Assembly (NCBI RefSeq): GCF_011045835.1
Contig: NZ_CP047349.1
Location: forward strand, 2,232,001 to 2,296,000
DNA: 64,000 nucleotides
Direction: 5' to 3'
Source: Proteus terrae subsp. cibarius
GTDB lineage: Bacteria; Pseudomonadota; Gammaproteobacteria; Enterobacterales; Enterobacteriaceae
Part shown: positions 34,129 through 42,502 of the stretch, piece by piece
How the letters are laid out: each line of letters begins with the position of its first letter
Numbering within the stretch: the first letter of the stretch is position 1
Notes under the pieces: model-generated
What the model was told of the DNA's origin: nothing
Seen by the model: the letters and a program-made list of their open reading frames with translations, nothing else
The model's database searches: none
Program-made: the position numbers and the translations under genes

Positions 34129-34150
34129 ATTTCAAATACAGATCACATCA
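34129..34150 (+). promoter_or_regulatory. CRP-like site of cyaR
   Basis: A 22-base site whose right half AGATCACAT (34140-34148) is a perfect CRP half site and whose left half is degenerate. It is centred about 41.5 bases before the expected cyaR start (about 34181), with TATCAT at 34169-34174 as the -10. This is class II geometry, as for CRP-dependent cyaR in E. coli. Confidence 0.7.
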
Positions 34151-34180
34151 ATAATGATTTGTTTACCGTATCATCAGTTC

Positions 34181-34270
34181 CGAAAAATAAAGAACTAGAA
34201 TGAATACAGTAAGACTAGGAACCACCTCCTTGGCAAATCCAATCTCCCTTGGATTTGCCTTTTCTTTTTT
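34181..34270 (+). ncRNA. cyaR: Hfq-dependent small RNA CyaR
   Basis: The core GGAACCACCTCCTT at 34218-34231 is identical to the seed region of E. coli CyaR (RyeE). The following AATCTCCCTT and the 3' terminator hairpin (GGCAAATCCAA/TTGGATTTGCC, 34232-34259, then TTTTCTTTTTT) keep the same layout. It lies directly downstream of trhP (yegQ), as in E. coli. CyaR pairs through its CCUCC seed with ribosome binding sites of mRNAs such as ompX, luxS and nadE. The 5' end is estimated from the promoter. Confidence 0.9.
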
Positions 34271-34396
34271 CATCACCATTATCAACACTCCTTTACGTAA
34301 ACACGTTCTCTTTTTCGTTATCATTTGTAAAAAAAATAGTAATTTTCTCGATATCCATTACCTTTAAAAGAGTGATTCAATTAAAGGGACCCATCA

Positions 34397-35290
34397 ATGA
34401 GTAAAATTAGTTTGTTGATCATTAATGGAAAAAGCGCTGACAACAGTGCATTGAGAAAAGCGGTTTACCAATTACGTAACGAAGGTTTTAATCTCCAAGT
34501 CAGAGTAACCTGGGAATCCAGTGATATACGACGTTTTGTACAAGAAGCTATCGATATGCAAGCCGAAACTGTGATTGCCGCAGGAGGCGATGGTACGATT
34601 AATAGCGTTGTTTCTGAATTAATTCACCTCTCACCCTCACCTTTACCGACACTTGGCATTATTCCCTTAGGCACAGCAAATGATTTTGCCACCAGCGCAC
34701 AAATTCCCCGTGATATGGAAAATGCACTTAACTTAGCCGTTAAAGGACGTGCAATACCTATTGATATAATCGCCGTGAATAAGACCCACTATTTTATCAA
34801 TATGGCATCAGGGGGCTTTGGAACCAAAATCACAACAGAAACGCCTGAAGCGTTAAAGTCTGCATTGGGCGGAGCCGCCTATTTTATTAATGGCCTTTTA
34901 AGTATCGATTCTTTAAAAGCAGATCACTGCACAATTGAAGCTGAAAATTTCCACTGGGAAGGAGAGTCTCTTATTTTGGCTATCGGCAATGGCCGTCAAG
35001 CAGGTGGAGGACAAAAATTGTGTTCTGATGCCTTAATTAATGACAATAAACTTAATCTCACCATTGTTGAAGCTCATGAACTTCTCCCTTCAATTTTAAG
35101 TAGCATGTTTGATAGCAAAAAGAATGACAAGATAATCGAGCGAGAAAGTCACTGGGTAAACATTAGCGCTTCTCATGAAATGATATTTAATTTAGATGGA
35201 GAACCCCTTTTAGGGGATAAATTTGAATTTATTGTGTTACCTGAAGCGATCCACTGCCGGTTACCGCCTCAATGTGACTTGTTATCTTAA
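34397..35290 (+). CDS. yegS: Lipid kinase YegS
   Basis: A 297-residue member of the diacylglycerol/sphingosine kinase fold; E. coli YegS phosphorylates phosphatidylglycerol in vitro. The nucleotide motif is AAGGDGTINSVVSEL, followed by LGIIPLGTANDFATS. A later NLDGEPLLGDKFEF carries the second-lobe Asp. AAGGGACC is upstream. Gene order trhP-cyaR-yegS-fbaB is like E. coli. Confidence 0.92.
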   Translation: MSKISLLIINGKSADNSALRKAVYQLRNEGFNLQVRVTWESSDIRRFVQEAIDMQAETVIAAGGDGTINSVVSELIHLSPSPLPTLGIIPLGTANDFATSAQIPRDMENALNLAVKGRAIPIDIIAVNKTHYFINMASGGFGTKITTETPEALKSALGGAAYFINGLLSIDSLKADHCTIEAENFHWEGESLILAIGNGRQAGGGQKLCSDALINDNKLNLTIVEAHELLPSILSSMFDSKKNDKIIERESHWVNISASHEMIFNLDGEPLLGDKFEFIVLPEAIHCRLPPQCDLLS

Positions 35291-35339
35291 TGTAGATAAA
35301 TGACAATCACTCTCATCTCATCATGAACTGGAGTATGTA

Positions 35340-36389
35340 ATGACTGATATAGTAAGTTTGTTAGGTGCTGATGCTAAATCATTATTAGAACATCGTTGCC
35401 AAACCATCCCGAGCGAAAATCTCTACCTGCCAGGTTCTGACTTTGTTGATCGTGTTATGATTGATAACAATCGCCCTAATAGCGTGTTACGTTCAATGCA
35501 AACCCTATTTAACCACGGGCGTTTAGCGGGAACGGGTTATCTGTCTATTCTACCTGTTGACCAAGGTGTGGAACACTCTGCCGCGGCCTCTTTTGCAGCA
35601 AACCCACTCTATTTTGATCCGAAAAATATTGTTGAGTTAGCGATTGAAGCAGGCTGTAACTGTGTTGCCTCTACTTATGGTGTTCTTGCTTCTGTTTCTC
35701 GTCGCTATGCACACAAAATCCCTTTTCTTGTGAAACTAAACCACAACGAAACCCTAAGCTACCCAGCGCAATATGACCAAACACTATATGCCAGTGTAGA
35801 ACAAGCCTTTGAAATGGGTGCTGTTGCAGTGGGTGCGACCATTTACTTTGGTTCACAAGAAAGCCGTCGCCAAATTGAAGAGATCTCAATGGCCTTTGAA
35901 CGTGCTCATGAATTAGGTATGGTCACTGTATTATGGGCTTATTTACGTAACCCAGCCTTTAAAAAAGATGGCGTTGATTACCATGCAAGTGCGGATTTAA
36001 CCGGTCAGGCAAACCATTTAGCAGCTACAATTGGTGCTGATATCGTTAAACAAAAAATGGCTGAAAATAACGGTGGCTTTAAAGCGATTGGTTTTGGTCA
36101 TACTGATGAGCGTGTTTATACAAAACTCACCACTGAAAACCCAATTGATTTAGTTCGTTACCAATTAGCAAACTGCTATATGGGCCGTGCGGGATTAATT
36201 AACTCTGGTGGTGCTTCAGGTAACAATGACCTTGAAGATGCTGTCCGTACCGCCGTTATTAACAAACGTGCTGGTGGTATGGGCTTGATCTTAGGACGTA
36301 AAGCATTCAAGAAGTCAATGAAAGATGGCGTTGCCCTAATTAATGCAGTACAAGATGTTTATCTAAATAAATCTGTCACTATTGCTTAA
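35340..36389 (+). CDS. fbaB: Fructose-bisphosphate aldolase class I
   Basis: A 349-residue Schiff-base aldolase of the DhnA type, which cleaves fructose-1,6-bisphosphate without metal. Recognised from [20 protein letters not shown] and [16 protein letters not shown], where the lysine is probably the Schiff-base residue. It is the class usually used in gluconeogenic growth. Near-identical length to E. coli FbaB (350). Confidence 0.93.
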   Translation: MTDIVSLLGADAKSLLEHRCQTIPSENLYLPGSDFVDRVMIDNNRPNSVLRSMQTLFNHGRLAGTGYLSILPVDQGVEHSAAASFAANPLYFDPKNIVELAIEAGCNCVASTYGVLASVSRRYAHKIPFLVKLNHNETLSYPAQYDQTLYASVEQAFEMGAVAVGATIYFGSQESRRQIEEISMAFERAHELGMVTVLWAYLRNPAFKKDGVDYHASADLTGQANHLAATIGADIVKQKMAENNGGFKAIGFGHTDERVYTKLTTENPIDLVRYQLANCYMGRAGLINSGGASGNNDLEDAVRTAVINKRAGGMGLILGRKAFKKSMKDGVALINAVQDVYLNKSVTIA

Positions 36390-36405
36390 TTGATAGATTT
36401 AATGT

Positions 36406-36433
36406 GAAAGCCACTCAACTGAGTGGCTTTTTT
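36406..36433 (+). terminator. Terminator after fbaB
   Basis: AAAGCCACTCA pairs with TGAGTGGCTTT, followed by T residues. Confidence 0.92.
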
Positions 36434-36452
36434 AATGTTGTTGTAGGTAGCC

Positions 36453-37250
36453 TTACCACCAGCGATGAAAATGGTGTACCGGACCAAAACCTAGTCCAAC
36501 CTCTAAACTGTCGGCATGTTCTAACGCTTGCTGTAAATAGGTTTTTGCTTGTTCAACACAAGTTTGCCAATCAGAGACTTGAGGACGAATAGCAGCTAAA
36601 GCGGCTGAAAGAGTACATCCTGTACCATGAGTATTTTTCGTATTAACGCGTTTTGAAGTAAATCGCCACTCGCCATCTTGGGTAAATAACCAATCAGGAC
36701 TTTCATTTTCAGTTAAATGCCCCCCTTTCATCAACACCGCTTTGCATCCTTGTTTTAGTAACGCATAACCTTGTTGCTTCATCGTTACTTCATCTTGAGC
36801 GACTTCACAACCTAGCAGCGCTGCTGCTTCAGGTAAATTGGGCGTGATCAAATCAACCAAAGGTAACAGCTGATTGAGCATTTTATTAACCGCATCTGGC
36901 TGCAATAGCGGATCACCACTTTTTGCAATCATTACAGTATCAAGCACAACAAAAGGAATGGCATATTGCTGAAGTTTGTCGCAAACCACATCAATAATCG
37001 TGGCATTAGAGAGCATACCAATTTTGGCACTATCAATTCGAACATCAGACAAGACAGCATCTAATTGAGCGGCAACAAAATCGGGGGATAAATCATAGAC
37101 ACGACGAACACCACAGGTATTTTGAGCAACAAGTGCTGTCATTACTGTTGTGCCATAAACACCCAGTGCGGAAAATGTTTTCAGATCAGCCTGAATACCT
37201 GCACCACCACTAGGATCGGTGCCTGCGATAGACAATGCATTGAATCTCAC
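36453..37250 (-). CDS. thiD: Hydroxymethylpyrimidine/phosphomethylpyrimidine kinase
   Basis: A 265-residue ribokinase-family enzyme that phosphorylates HMP and HMP-P in thiamine synthesis. The substrate motif is AGTDPSGGAGIQADLKTF, and the anion-hole motif with the catalytic Cys is THGTGCTLSAAL. Translation starts at GTG (37250), with AAAGGAGGAG seven bases upstream. It stands alone here (thiM is not adjacent) and is controlled by a TPP riboswitch. Confidence 0.95.
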   Translation of the reverse strand: MRFNALSIAGTDPSGGAGIQADLKTFSALGVYGTTVMTALVAQNTCGVRRVYDLSPDFVAAQLDAVLSDVRIDSAKIGMLSNATIIDVVCDKLQQYAIPFVVLDTVMIAKSGDPLLQPDAVNKMLNQLLPLVDLITPNLPEAAALLGCEVAQDEVTMKQQGYALLKQGCKAVLMKGGHLTENESPDWLFTQDGEWRFTSKRVNTKNTHGTGCTLSAALAAIRPQVSDWQTCVEQAKTYLQQALEHADSLEVGLGFGPVHHFHRWW

Positions 37251-37302
37251 TGATTAACTCCTCCTTTCACCAGTTACAGAAAAGTCGGGCTCTGTTAATC
37301 AG
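37250..37302 (-). promoter_or_regulatory. Expression platform of the thiD riboswitch
   Basis: On the minus-strand RNA, CTGATTAAC (37302-37294) is exactly complementary to GTTAATCAG (37258-37250), which lies between the SD and the GTG start of thiD. The upstream copy can instead sit in the loop of a local CTCTG/CAGAG hairpin (37307-37291). These are mutually exclusive folds, suggesting control of translation initiation. Confidence 0.65.
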
Positions 37303-37314
37303 CAGAGTTACCTT

Positions 37315-37385
37315 GACTTCCCTACGCTGGCATTATCCAGATCAGGTTATACGGGTTCATCTCAGCCATAAGGCGCCCCGAGCCA
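37315..37385 (-). promoter_or_regulatory. TPP riboswitch (THI box) upstream of thiD
   Basis: On the minus strand the RNA runs CUCGGGGCGCC, then GGCUGAGAUGAACCCGU, then ACCUGAUCUGGAUAAUGCC, CAGCGUAGGGAAG. These are the conserved thi-box elements that bind thiamine pyrophosphate. Binding should lower thiD expression. The platform is described separately. Confidence 0.95.
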
Positions 37386-38082
37386 AAGCCTGTAAATTCA
37401 GGCGATAAGGAGTATCGCACGCTCAAGATAAAGATGCTAGTTTAATAGCTAATCTCAATAATAAGTAATCTATTTTTTGAGAACATATGAATAAACATGA
37501 TTCGCACGTTTTTACTTTAGGATATTCTGCACAAAAAATCGGCATTTAGCTAAACAAAACTTACACCACTTAAACGATTTATAAACCAACAAAGAGTTTT
37601 TCTTTTTTTTTATTTAACTATTTTTATTCGTTACCCTATTATCCTGCTGGAAATTTATCTCTTTTAATAAGTTAATGTTATTGATATTAAATTTTTCTCA
37701 AATTGATATCAATATTTCAATTAAGTCATAAAAATAGATATTTTGTGGATTTTTTCTGTTGAAAATGACTAAGCCTAAATTATACCTTACAGGCCTTATT
37801 TATTAGTTATTTATTTAAAATCTAATAAAAACTTAATTTTTTATTAAAAACAATACATTATCATAAAAAATAACAGCATTTAATATCAGATAAAATTACG
37901 TTCATAAGTACAATAAATCTATTCATTTTCTTTTTAACCGATTCTAATCCCTTAAGATTTTATTTAAGAAGTAAAGTTTCAGATACCTCTTATCTTAAAT
38001 ATTTGTCAGTTAAATAACACTATTAGTAATGTTAATTTGTCATCACCAGAATCACTGTTTATGCCGTACTCGGAGTTATATT
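37386..38082. other. AT-rich intergenic region between thiD and pagP
   Basis: About 700 bases with no gene. Palindromic ATTGATATCAAT is present near 37700 but is not recognised as a site. A PhoP box for pagP would be expected here, but no convincing GTTTA direct repeat was found. It may be silenced by H-NS. Confidence 0.4.
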
Positions 38083-38718
38083 ATGTCATCATCCTATTTT
38101 CACCCTAGCGTATTAGCCACAACGCTGTTGTCACTTGCGTTAACCACTTCGGCTTTCGCTTCTGAAAATAATACAAATACCCATCAGATTATTACGACAG
38201 AAAACCAACAAGTCACCAGTAACGCATCTCAACCTAATAATAACGAGAGCTACTGGGGAAAATTTAAACGTAATATCAATCAAACTTGGGATAACGACCA
38301 ATATAATTACTATTTACCGGTATGGACTTGGCATAACCGTTTTACTTACGATAAAGAAAAAACTGATCGTTATAACGAAACCCCCTGGGGCTTTGGTATG
38401 GGAAAATATCGTTACGATAATGATGGTGATTGGCACTCTCTTTATGCGATGGCATTTATGGACTCAAATAATCGAGTGCAGCCTATTATGGGCTATGGTT
38501 TTGAAAAAATGTGGTATCCCGGTGATAAAGACGGGTTTCGTATGGGGGCTGGATTTACGCTAAGCATTACAGCTCGCCATGAATATAACTATATTCCTAT
38601 GCCACTTCCTTTACCTTTAGTTTCTGTCGGCTACGGGCATCTTTCACTACAAGCAACCTATGTACCCGGCACTTATAACAACGGTAACGTATTATTTGCT
38701 TGGTTACGTTGGCAGTGA
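38083..38718 (+). CDS. pagP: Lipid A palmitoyltransferase PagP
   Basis: A 211-residue outer-membrane eight-stranded beta-barrel enzyme that transfers palmitate from phospholipid to lipid A, protecting against cationic peptides. A signal peptide ends about LTTSAFA, followed by a 35-40 residue Asn/Gln-rich stretch. The barrel begins WGKFKRNINQTWDNDQYN and has WTWHNRFTYD (catalytic His) and AFMDSNN (Asp-Ser). The C-terminus VLFAWLRWQ is typical. The start at 38083 has GGAG upstream. In E. coli it is PhoPQ-regulated; mgrB, another PhoP-linked gene, is 1.7 kb downstream. Confidence 0.93.
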   Translation: MSSSYFHPSVLATTLLSLALTTSAFASENNTNTHQIITTENQQVTSNASQPNNNESYWGKFKRNINQTWDNDQYNYYLPVWTWHNRFTYDKEKTDRYNETPWGFGMGKYRYDNDGDWHSLYAMAFMDSNNRVQPIMGYGFEKMWYPGDKDGFRMGAGFTLSITARHEYNYIPMPLPLPLVSVGYGHLSLQATYVPGTYNNGNVLFAWLRWQ

Positions 38719-38766
38719 TCCTTATTGTGGCTATCAGAATAAGTACACTCAATAAAAATAGAACAT

Positions 38767-38797
38767 AAAAAAACGCATCATTTAGATGCGTTTTTTT
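38767..38797. terminator. Bidirectional terminator between pagP and aroP
   Basis: AAAAAAACGCATC pairs with GATGCGTTTTTTT, with T runs on both strands, so it can end both converging transcripts. Confidence 0.92.
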
Positions 38798-38831
38798 ATT
38801 TCAACAAATGCTCAAATCAATCTGTAATAAC

Positions 38832-40214
38832 TTAAATATCTTGGCTTGCTTGAGTACTATTAGGTGTTTTCTTCATACGGGAAATCTTAAATCCAACCCA
38901 TAAGAATGCAATCCAGAATGGCATTAAAATCACCGAAATATTCACTTGTGGCATAAATAAAATAATCACTAAAATCATGCATAAGAAAGCAAGGCAGATA
39001 TAGTTACCATAAGGATACCAAAGTGCTTTAAAGAAAGGCTCTACACCCTCTTTCGTTTTCGCAGCTCTGAATTTTAAATTCGCCAAACAGATCATAATCC
39101 AGTTAAGCACTAACGTAGTAACAACCAACGCCATTAATAGCTCTAACGCCTGATCAGGTAATAAGTAATTAACTAAAATACCCAATGAAGTGGCAATTGC
39201 AGATAACAATAACGACACAACCGGCACACCGCGTTTATTAATGCGAGAAAGTACATGTGGCGCATTACCTTGTTTAGCCAAACCATAAAGCATGCGACTA
39301 TTAGAATAAACACCACTGTTATATACAGACAGAGCAGCTGTTAATACCACAGCATTTAAAATATTCGCGATTAAGAAGTTATCCAAGTTATGGAAAATCA
39401 GAACGAATGGGCTTTCACCTTTAACAACTTGAGTCCAAGGATAAAGTGAAAGTAACACTAATAACGAACCGATATAGAAAATTAAAATACGATAAACAAC
39501 TTGGTTAGTCGCTTTCGGGATACTGACTTTTGGATTTTCAGCTTCAGCGGCGGTGATCCCCACCAGCTCAAGTCCACCAAAAGAGAACATAACAATGGCT
39601 AATGCAGACATAAAGCCCGTAAGACCATGAGGGAAAAAGCCTAGCTCCCATAAATTGCTGACAGAAGCTTGAGGACCACCATTACCACTTGCCAATAAGT
39701 AGCTTCCAAACAAAATCATCCCGACAATCGCTAATACTTTAATAATGGCAAACCAGAACTCTGTTTCACCATACATTTTCACATTAATCAGATTAATTAA
39801 GTTGATTGCCACAAAGAAGATAGCAACGGAAACCCAAACAGGAATATCAGGTAACCAATAGTTAATATACTTGCCTGCTGCGGTTAATTCTGCCATGCCG
39901 ACAAGAATAAACATCACCCAGTAGTTCCAACCAGATAAGAAGCCTGCAAATGGGCTCCAATATTTATTAGCAAAGTGACTAAACGAACCCGCAACTGGCT
40001 CTTCGGCAACCATTTCGCCTAATTGGCGCATGATCATAAACGCAATAAAACCACCAATTGCATATCCTAAGATAACTGATGGACCTGTCATATTAATTGT
40101 TTGCGCTATACCAAGAAACAGACCAGCGCCGACAGCACCACCCAGCGCAATCAGCTGGATATGTCGATTTTTCAGACCGCGCTTAAGTTCTGTCTGTTGC
40201 GACTCTCTCGCCAT
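38832..40214 (-). CDS. aroP: Aromatic amino acid permease AroP
   Basis: A 460-residue APC-family amino acid:H+ symporter with 12 helices. The N-terminus LKRGLKNRHIQLIALGGAVG and the following GAGLFLG, plus VAEEPVAGSFSHFANKYW and NGGPQASVSNLWELG, match E. coli AroP more closely than PheP. Uptake of phenylalanine, tyrosine and tryptophan is expected. A strong TyrR box lies 37 bases before the start, which supports the call. AAGAGG precedes the ATG. Confidence 0.88.
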   Translation of the reverse strand: MARESQQTELKRGLKNRHIQLIALGGAVGAGLFLGIAQTINMTGPSVILGYAIGGFIAFMIMRQLGEMVAEEPVAGSFSHFANKYWSPFAGFLSGWNYWVMFILVGMAELTAAGKYINYWLPDIPVWVSVAIFFVAINLINLINVKMYGETEFWFAIIKVLAIVGMILFGSYLLASGNGGPQASVSNLWELGFFPHGLTGFMSALAIVMFSFGGLELVGITAAEAENPKVSIPKATNQVVYRILIFYIGSLLVLLSLYPWTQVVKGESPFVLIFHNLDNFLIANILNAVVLTAALSVYNSGVYSNSRMLYGLAKQGNAPHVLSRINKRGVPVVSLLLSAIATSLGILVNYLLPDQALELLMALVVTTLVLNWIMICLANLKFRAAKTKEGVEPFFKALWYPYGNYICLAFLCMILVIILFMPQVNISVILMPFWIAFLWVGFKISRMKKTPNSTQASQDI

Positions 40215-40250
40215 ACATCCTCTTCTCTTTATTATTTTAGCAACTTAAAG

Positions 40251-40268
40251 TGTAAACTAATATTTACG
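40251..40268. promoter_or_regulatory. TyrR box upstream of aroP
   Basis: TGTAAACTAATATTTACG fits the TyrR consensus TGTAAA-N6-TTTACA in 11 of 12 fixed positions. In E. coli, TyrR with aromatic amino acids represses aroP from such boxes. Confidence 0.85.
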
Positions 40269-40363
40269 ATTTTGTTTATTTCAAGCCACCATTAAAACAC
40301 TATTCTGACTTGAATAACAAATACATTTTATGCTAGGCGAAAAATAATAAGAAAAGCTATCTT

Positions 40364-40519
40364 TTAGTGATGTCTAGAAGGGAATAATGTGGTAAAGCGA
40401 CAAAGACCTTGTTGGAAATCCTCTCCACGATCGCAAAAATTATCTAAAGCCACAAGATAGAGGCCAAAGGTAATGGCTAATGCAATAATTAAGCTAATAA
40501 TTATTTTCTTTGCGTTCAA
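40364..40519 (-). CDS. mgrB: MgrB homologue, small membrane inhibitor of PhoQ
   Basis: A 51-residue bitopic membrane protein. One helix (about residues 5-25) is followed by a short periplasmic tail CDRGEDFQQGLCRFTTLFP. E. coli MgrB (47 residues) has CDQDVQFFSGICAINQFIP, with the two cysteines also 11 residues apart. The first tail cysteine is 29 here and 28 in E. coli. MgrB binds PhoQ in feedback inhibition, and loss of MgrB causes colistin resistance in Klebsiella. A TTG start at 40519 is chosen: AAAGGA lies seven bases before it. The GTG at 40561 overlaps the promoter, and the ATG at 40540 has no SD. Confidence 0.8.
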   Translation of the reverse strand: MNAKKIIISLIIALAITFGLYLVALDNFCDRGEDFQQGLCRFTTLFPSRHH

Positions 40520-40561
40520 TTTAAAATCCTTTAAATACATTTTGTTAGTATGACTTATCAC

Positions 40562-40567
40562 ATTATA
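40562..40567 (-). promoter_or_regulatory. -10 element of mgrB
   Basis: A perfect TATAAT on the minus strand, which puts transcription start near 40555 and shows that the GTG at 40561 cannot be the translation start. A TTGTTA-like -35 lies upstream with loose spacing. Confidence 0.6.
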
Positions 40568-40879
40568 AGCATTCGCTTAAATACGATAACAATACAGGAA
40601 GTTGTTGTTATAAAATCCGCAATCAATTATCTCTATGAGTAAATTTAGCATAACTTTCATTATGAAAGGTAAACGCTTCCTCGACAGACTTCAGATAATT
40701 TGCATTATTTCGCTCTAAACTGTATGTAAAATGGTCTTATATTATTCTAAGTACACATTTTGCCAACGATTAGAGATAGCTATCCATTAATATGGATTTC
40801 TCTGTCTGCCATTTTTTGTATAAGATTAGGGAGTTAATTTTGATTTTTACCTTAACTTCATTGATAGAATGGAACTGTA
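40568..40879. other. Intergenic region upstream of the AraC-type regulator
   Basis: Two adjacent palindromes lie at 40775-40784 (GATAGCTATC) and 40782-40797 (ATCCAT-TAAT-ATGGAT), about 85 bases before the regulator start. They could be operators. No marbox or known repressor site was recognised. Confidence 0.4.
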
Positions 40880-41266
40880 ATGCCACAAGATAATCATCTC
40901 GCATTAGTTTGCGCGCTAAGTAAATGGATTGAGGAGCATTTAGGCCGTGTTATCCATCTTGAAGAGTTGGCGGCTTATTCTGGATATTCTCTTTGGCACA
41001 TGCAGAAAATATTTAAAGAAGTCACGGGCACCTCTTTAGGAAAGTATATCCGTCAGCGTAGATTAGCTGGCGCTATTCATTTATTACGCACCAGTGAGCG
41101 CTCTATCTTCGATATCGCCCTTGATTTCGGCTTTGGTTCACAATCTCACTTTACTTATATGTTCCGTAAAGAATATGGCATCACGCCTTTCGATTTTCGG
41201 CAAAATCAAGAGATCGTTTTAGAAACCAAGCAGCCTTTACATTTACAATCACCTTGTTGTGATTAA
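40880..41266 (+). CDS. AraC-family regulator, MarA/SoxS/RamA type
   Basis: A 128-residue protein consisting only of the two helix-turn-helix modules of the MarA class, with no ligand domain. HTH1 is about residues 24-45 (IHLEELAAYSGYSLWHMQKIF), HTH2 about 75-97 (SIFDIALDFGFGSQSHFTYMF), followed by the FRKEYGITPFDFR signature. Such regulators activate acrAB, micF and antioxidant genes via marboxes. It may be the Proteus PqrA/RamA-like protein, but MarA, SoxS and RamA cannot be separated by eye. No marR or soxR gene is adjacent. Confidence 0.8.
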   Translation: MPQDNHLALVCALSKWIEEHLGRVIHLEELAAYSGYSLWHMQKIFKEVTGTSLGKYIRQRRLAGAIHLLRTSERSIFDIALDFGFGSQSHFTYMFRKEYGITPFDFRQNQEIVLETKQPLHLQSPCCD

Positions 41267-41393
41267 CCCTTCCATTTATGTGGCATTATGCAGATAGCCT
41301 TTAATGTCACATAAATAATACTCAAGTTATGTGATGATAGACCGCTTCGCCCTTCCTTTATCATGATTGCTTTTATTTAATATGGGGATGCTA

Positions 41394-42200
41394 ATGAGTA
41401 TTAAGCTTATCGCTATTGATTTAGATGGAACCTTGCTCAACAAACAACACGAAATTACGCCAGAAGTAAAACAAGCAGTCCAGCGAGCAAAAGAGGCTGG
41501 AGTTAAGATTGTATTAGCTTCAGGACGCTCTTTTAATGGTATCTCTCCCTATTTAAAAACACTCGGTCTTGATGCCTCTGATTGTTACTGTATTAGCAAT
41601 AATGGTAGCCAAATCCATCAAGCTGATAATGGTGAAGTGATTATTCAGGATTTACTCAATTTTGAAGACTACCTCTATTTTGAAAATCTCGCTCGCGAAA
41701 TAGGTGTTCATTTTCACGTCATTAGTGATAATAAAATTTATACAACTAATCGCCATATTAGCCATTTCACCTGCCAAGAAGCCTTTTTATCTTGGACACC
41801 GCTTTACTATCGTCCACTAAATGAAATGCAATCTGATATGCATTTTAGTAAGTTTATGATTGTTGATGCGCCTGCCGTTTTAGATAATGCCATTCAATAT
41901 CTTCCTGCTAATATTTATGAACAATACAGCATATTACGTAGTGCTCCTTATTTTATTGAAGTGTTGAACACCAATGTCAATAAAGGGAGTGCTGTTCAAA
42001 AAGTGGCTGAACATTTAAAAATTACACCAGAAAAAATCATGTGTATTGGTGATCAAGGTAATGATTTAGCAATGCTGAAATATGCGGGTTTAGGTGTTGC
42101 GATGGGAAATGCCCCTGAAGAAGTGAAGAAAGTCGCTAAATTCGTCACACTTTCTAATGAAGAGCACGGTGTTGCAGTCGCTATCAATAAATTTATTTAA
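41394..42200 (+). CDS. yidA: HAD-superfamily sugar phosphatase, YidA-like
   Basis: A 268-residue Cof-type HAD phosphatase. Motif I is IAIDLDGTLL (Asp8, Asp10), motif II LASGRSF, motif III around the conserved Lys of NKGSAVQKV, and motif IV CIGDQGNDLAML. It resembles E. coli YidA (270), which hydrolyses phosphosugars. An upstream ATG at 41367 is rejected because the start at 41394 has a GGGGATG SD-like sequence and the usual MSIKLIAIDLDGT start. Paralogues exist in enterics, so the exact member is uncertain. Confidence 0.8.
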   Translation: MSIKLIAIDLDGTLLNKQHEITPEVKQAVQRAKEAGVKIVLASGRSFNGISPYLKTLGLDASDCYCISNNGSQIHQADNGEVIIQDLLNFEDYLYFENLAREIGVHFHVISDNKIYTTNRHISHFTCQEAFLSWTPLYYRPLNEMQSDMHFSKFMIVDAPAVLDNAIQYLPANIYEQYSILRSAPYFIEVLNTNVNKGSAVQKVAEHLKITPEKIMCIGDQGNDLAMLKYAGLGVAMGNAPEEVKKVAKFVTLSNEEHGVAVAINKFI

Positions 42201-42502
42201 ACACGATCTTTTTTGTGTTTTATCGTGAATGTCTACAAAATTATATAGCAATTGTGATCCCTAGCAGAGGATCACACTGCTTTTCGACCAAAAACATAGC
42301 CTTTTATTATTCTATAATTGCTGTTAAATAAGCGTTAAATCTGCCTTTCTTCTTACATATCCTTCAGAATTTGTTACTATCAATTCACTTTTCGTTATTC
42401 AAACTGCATTTTTACAACATATTAAGCTGTTAATTAGGCTAGATGTAGAATAACAAATATAAATCATTTATATATTTTCTTCACAGACAGGTAGTTTAAG
42501 TT
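42201..42502. other. Intergenic region with a hairpin between the phosphatase and brnQ
   Basis: About 300 bases. TGTGATCC pairs with GGATCACA (42253-42276) around an eight-base loop, followed by CTTTTC, possibly a weak terminator. No other feature is clear. Confidence 0.45.

Noticed and set aside
40520..40561. Longer mgrB beginning at GTG 40561 or ATG 40540
   Set aside because: The -10 TATAAT at 40567-40562 puts transcription start inside or after the GTG. The ATG lacks an SD. The TTG at 40519 fits MgrB length and SD spacing.
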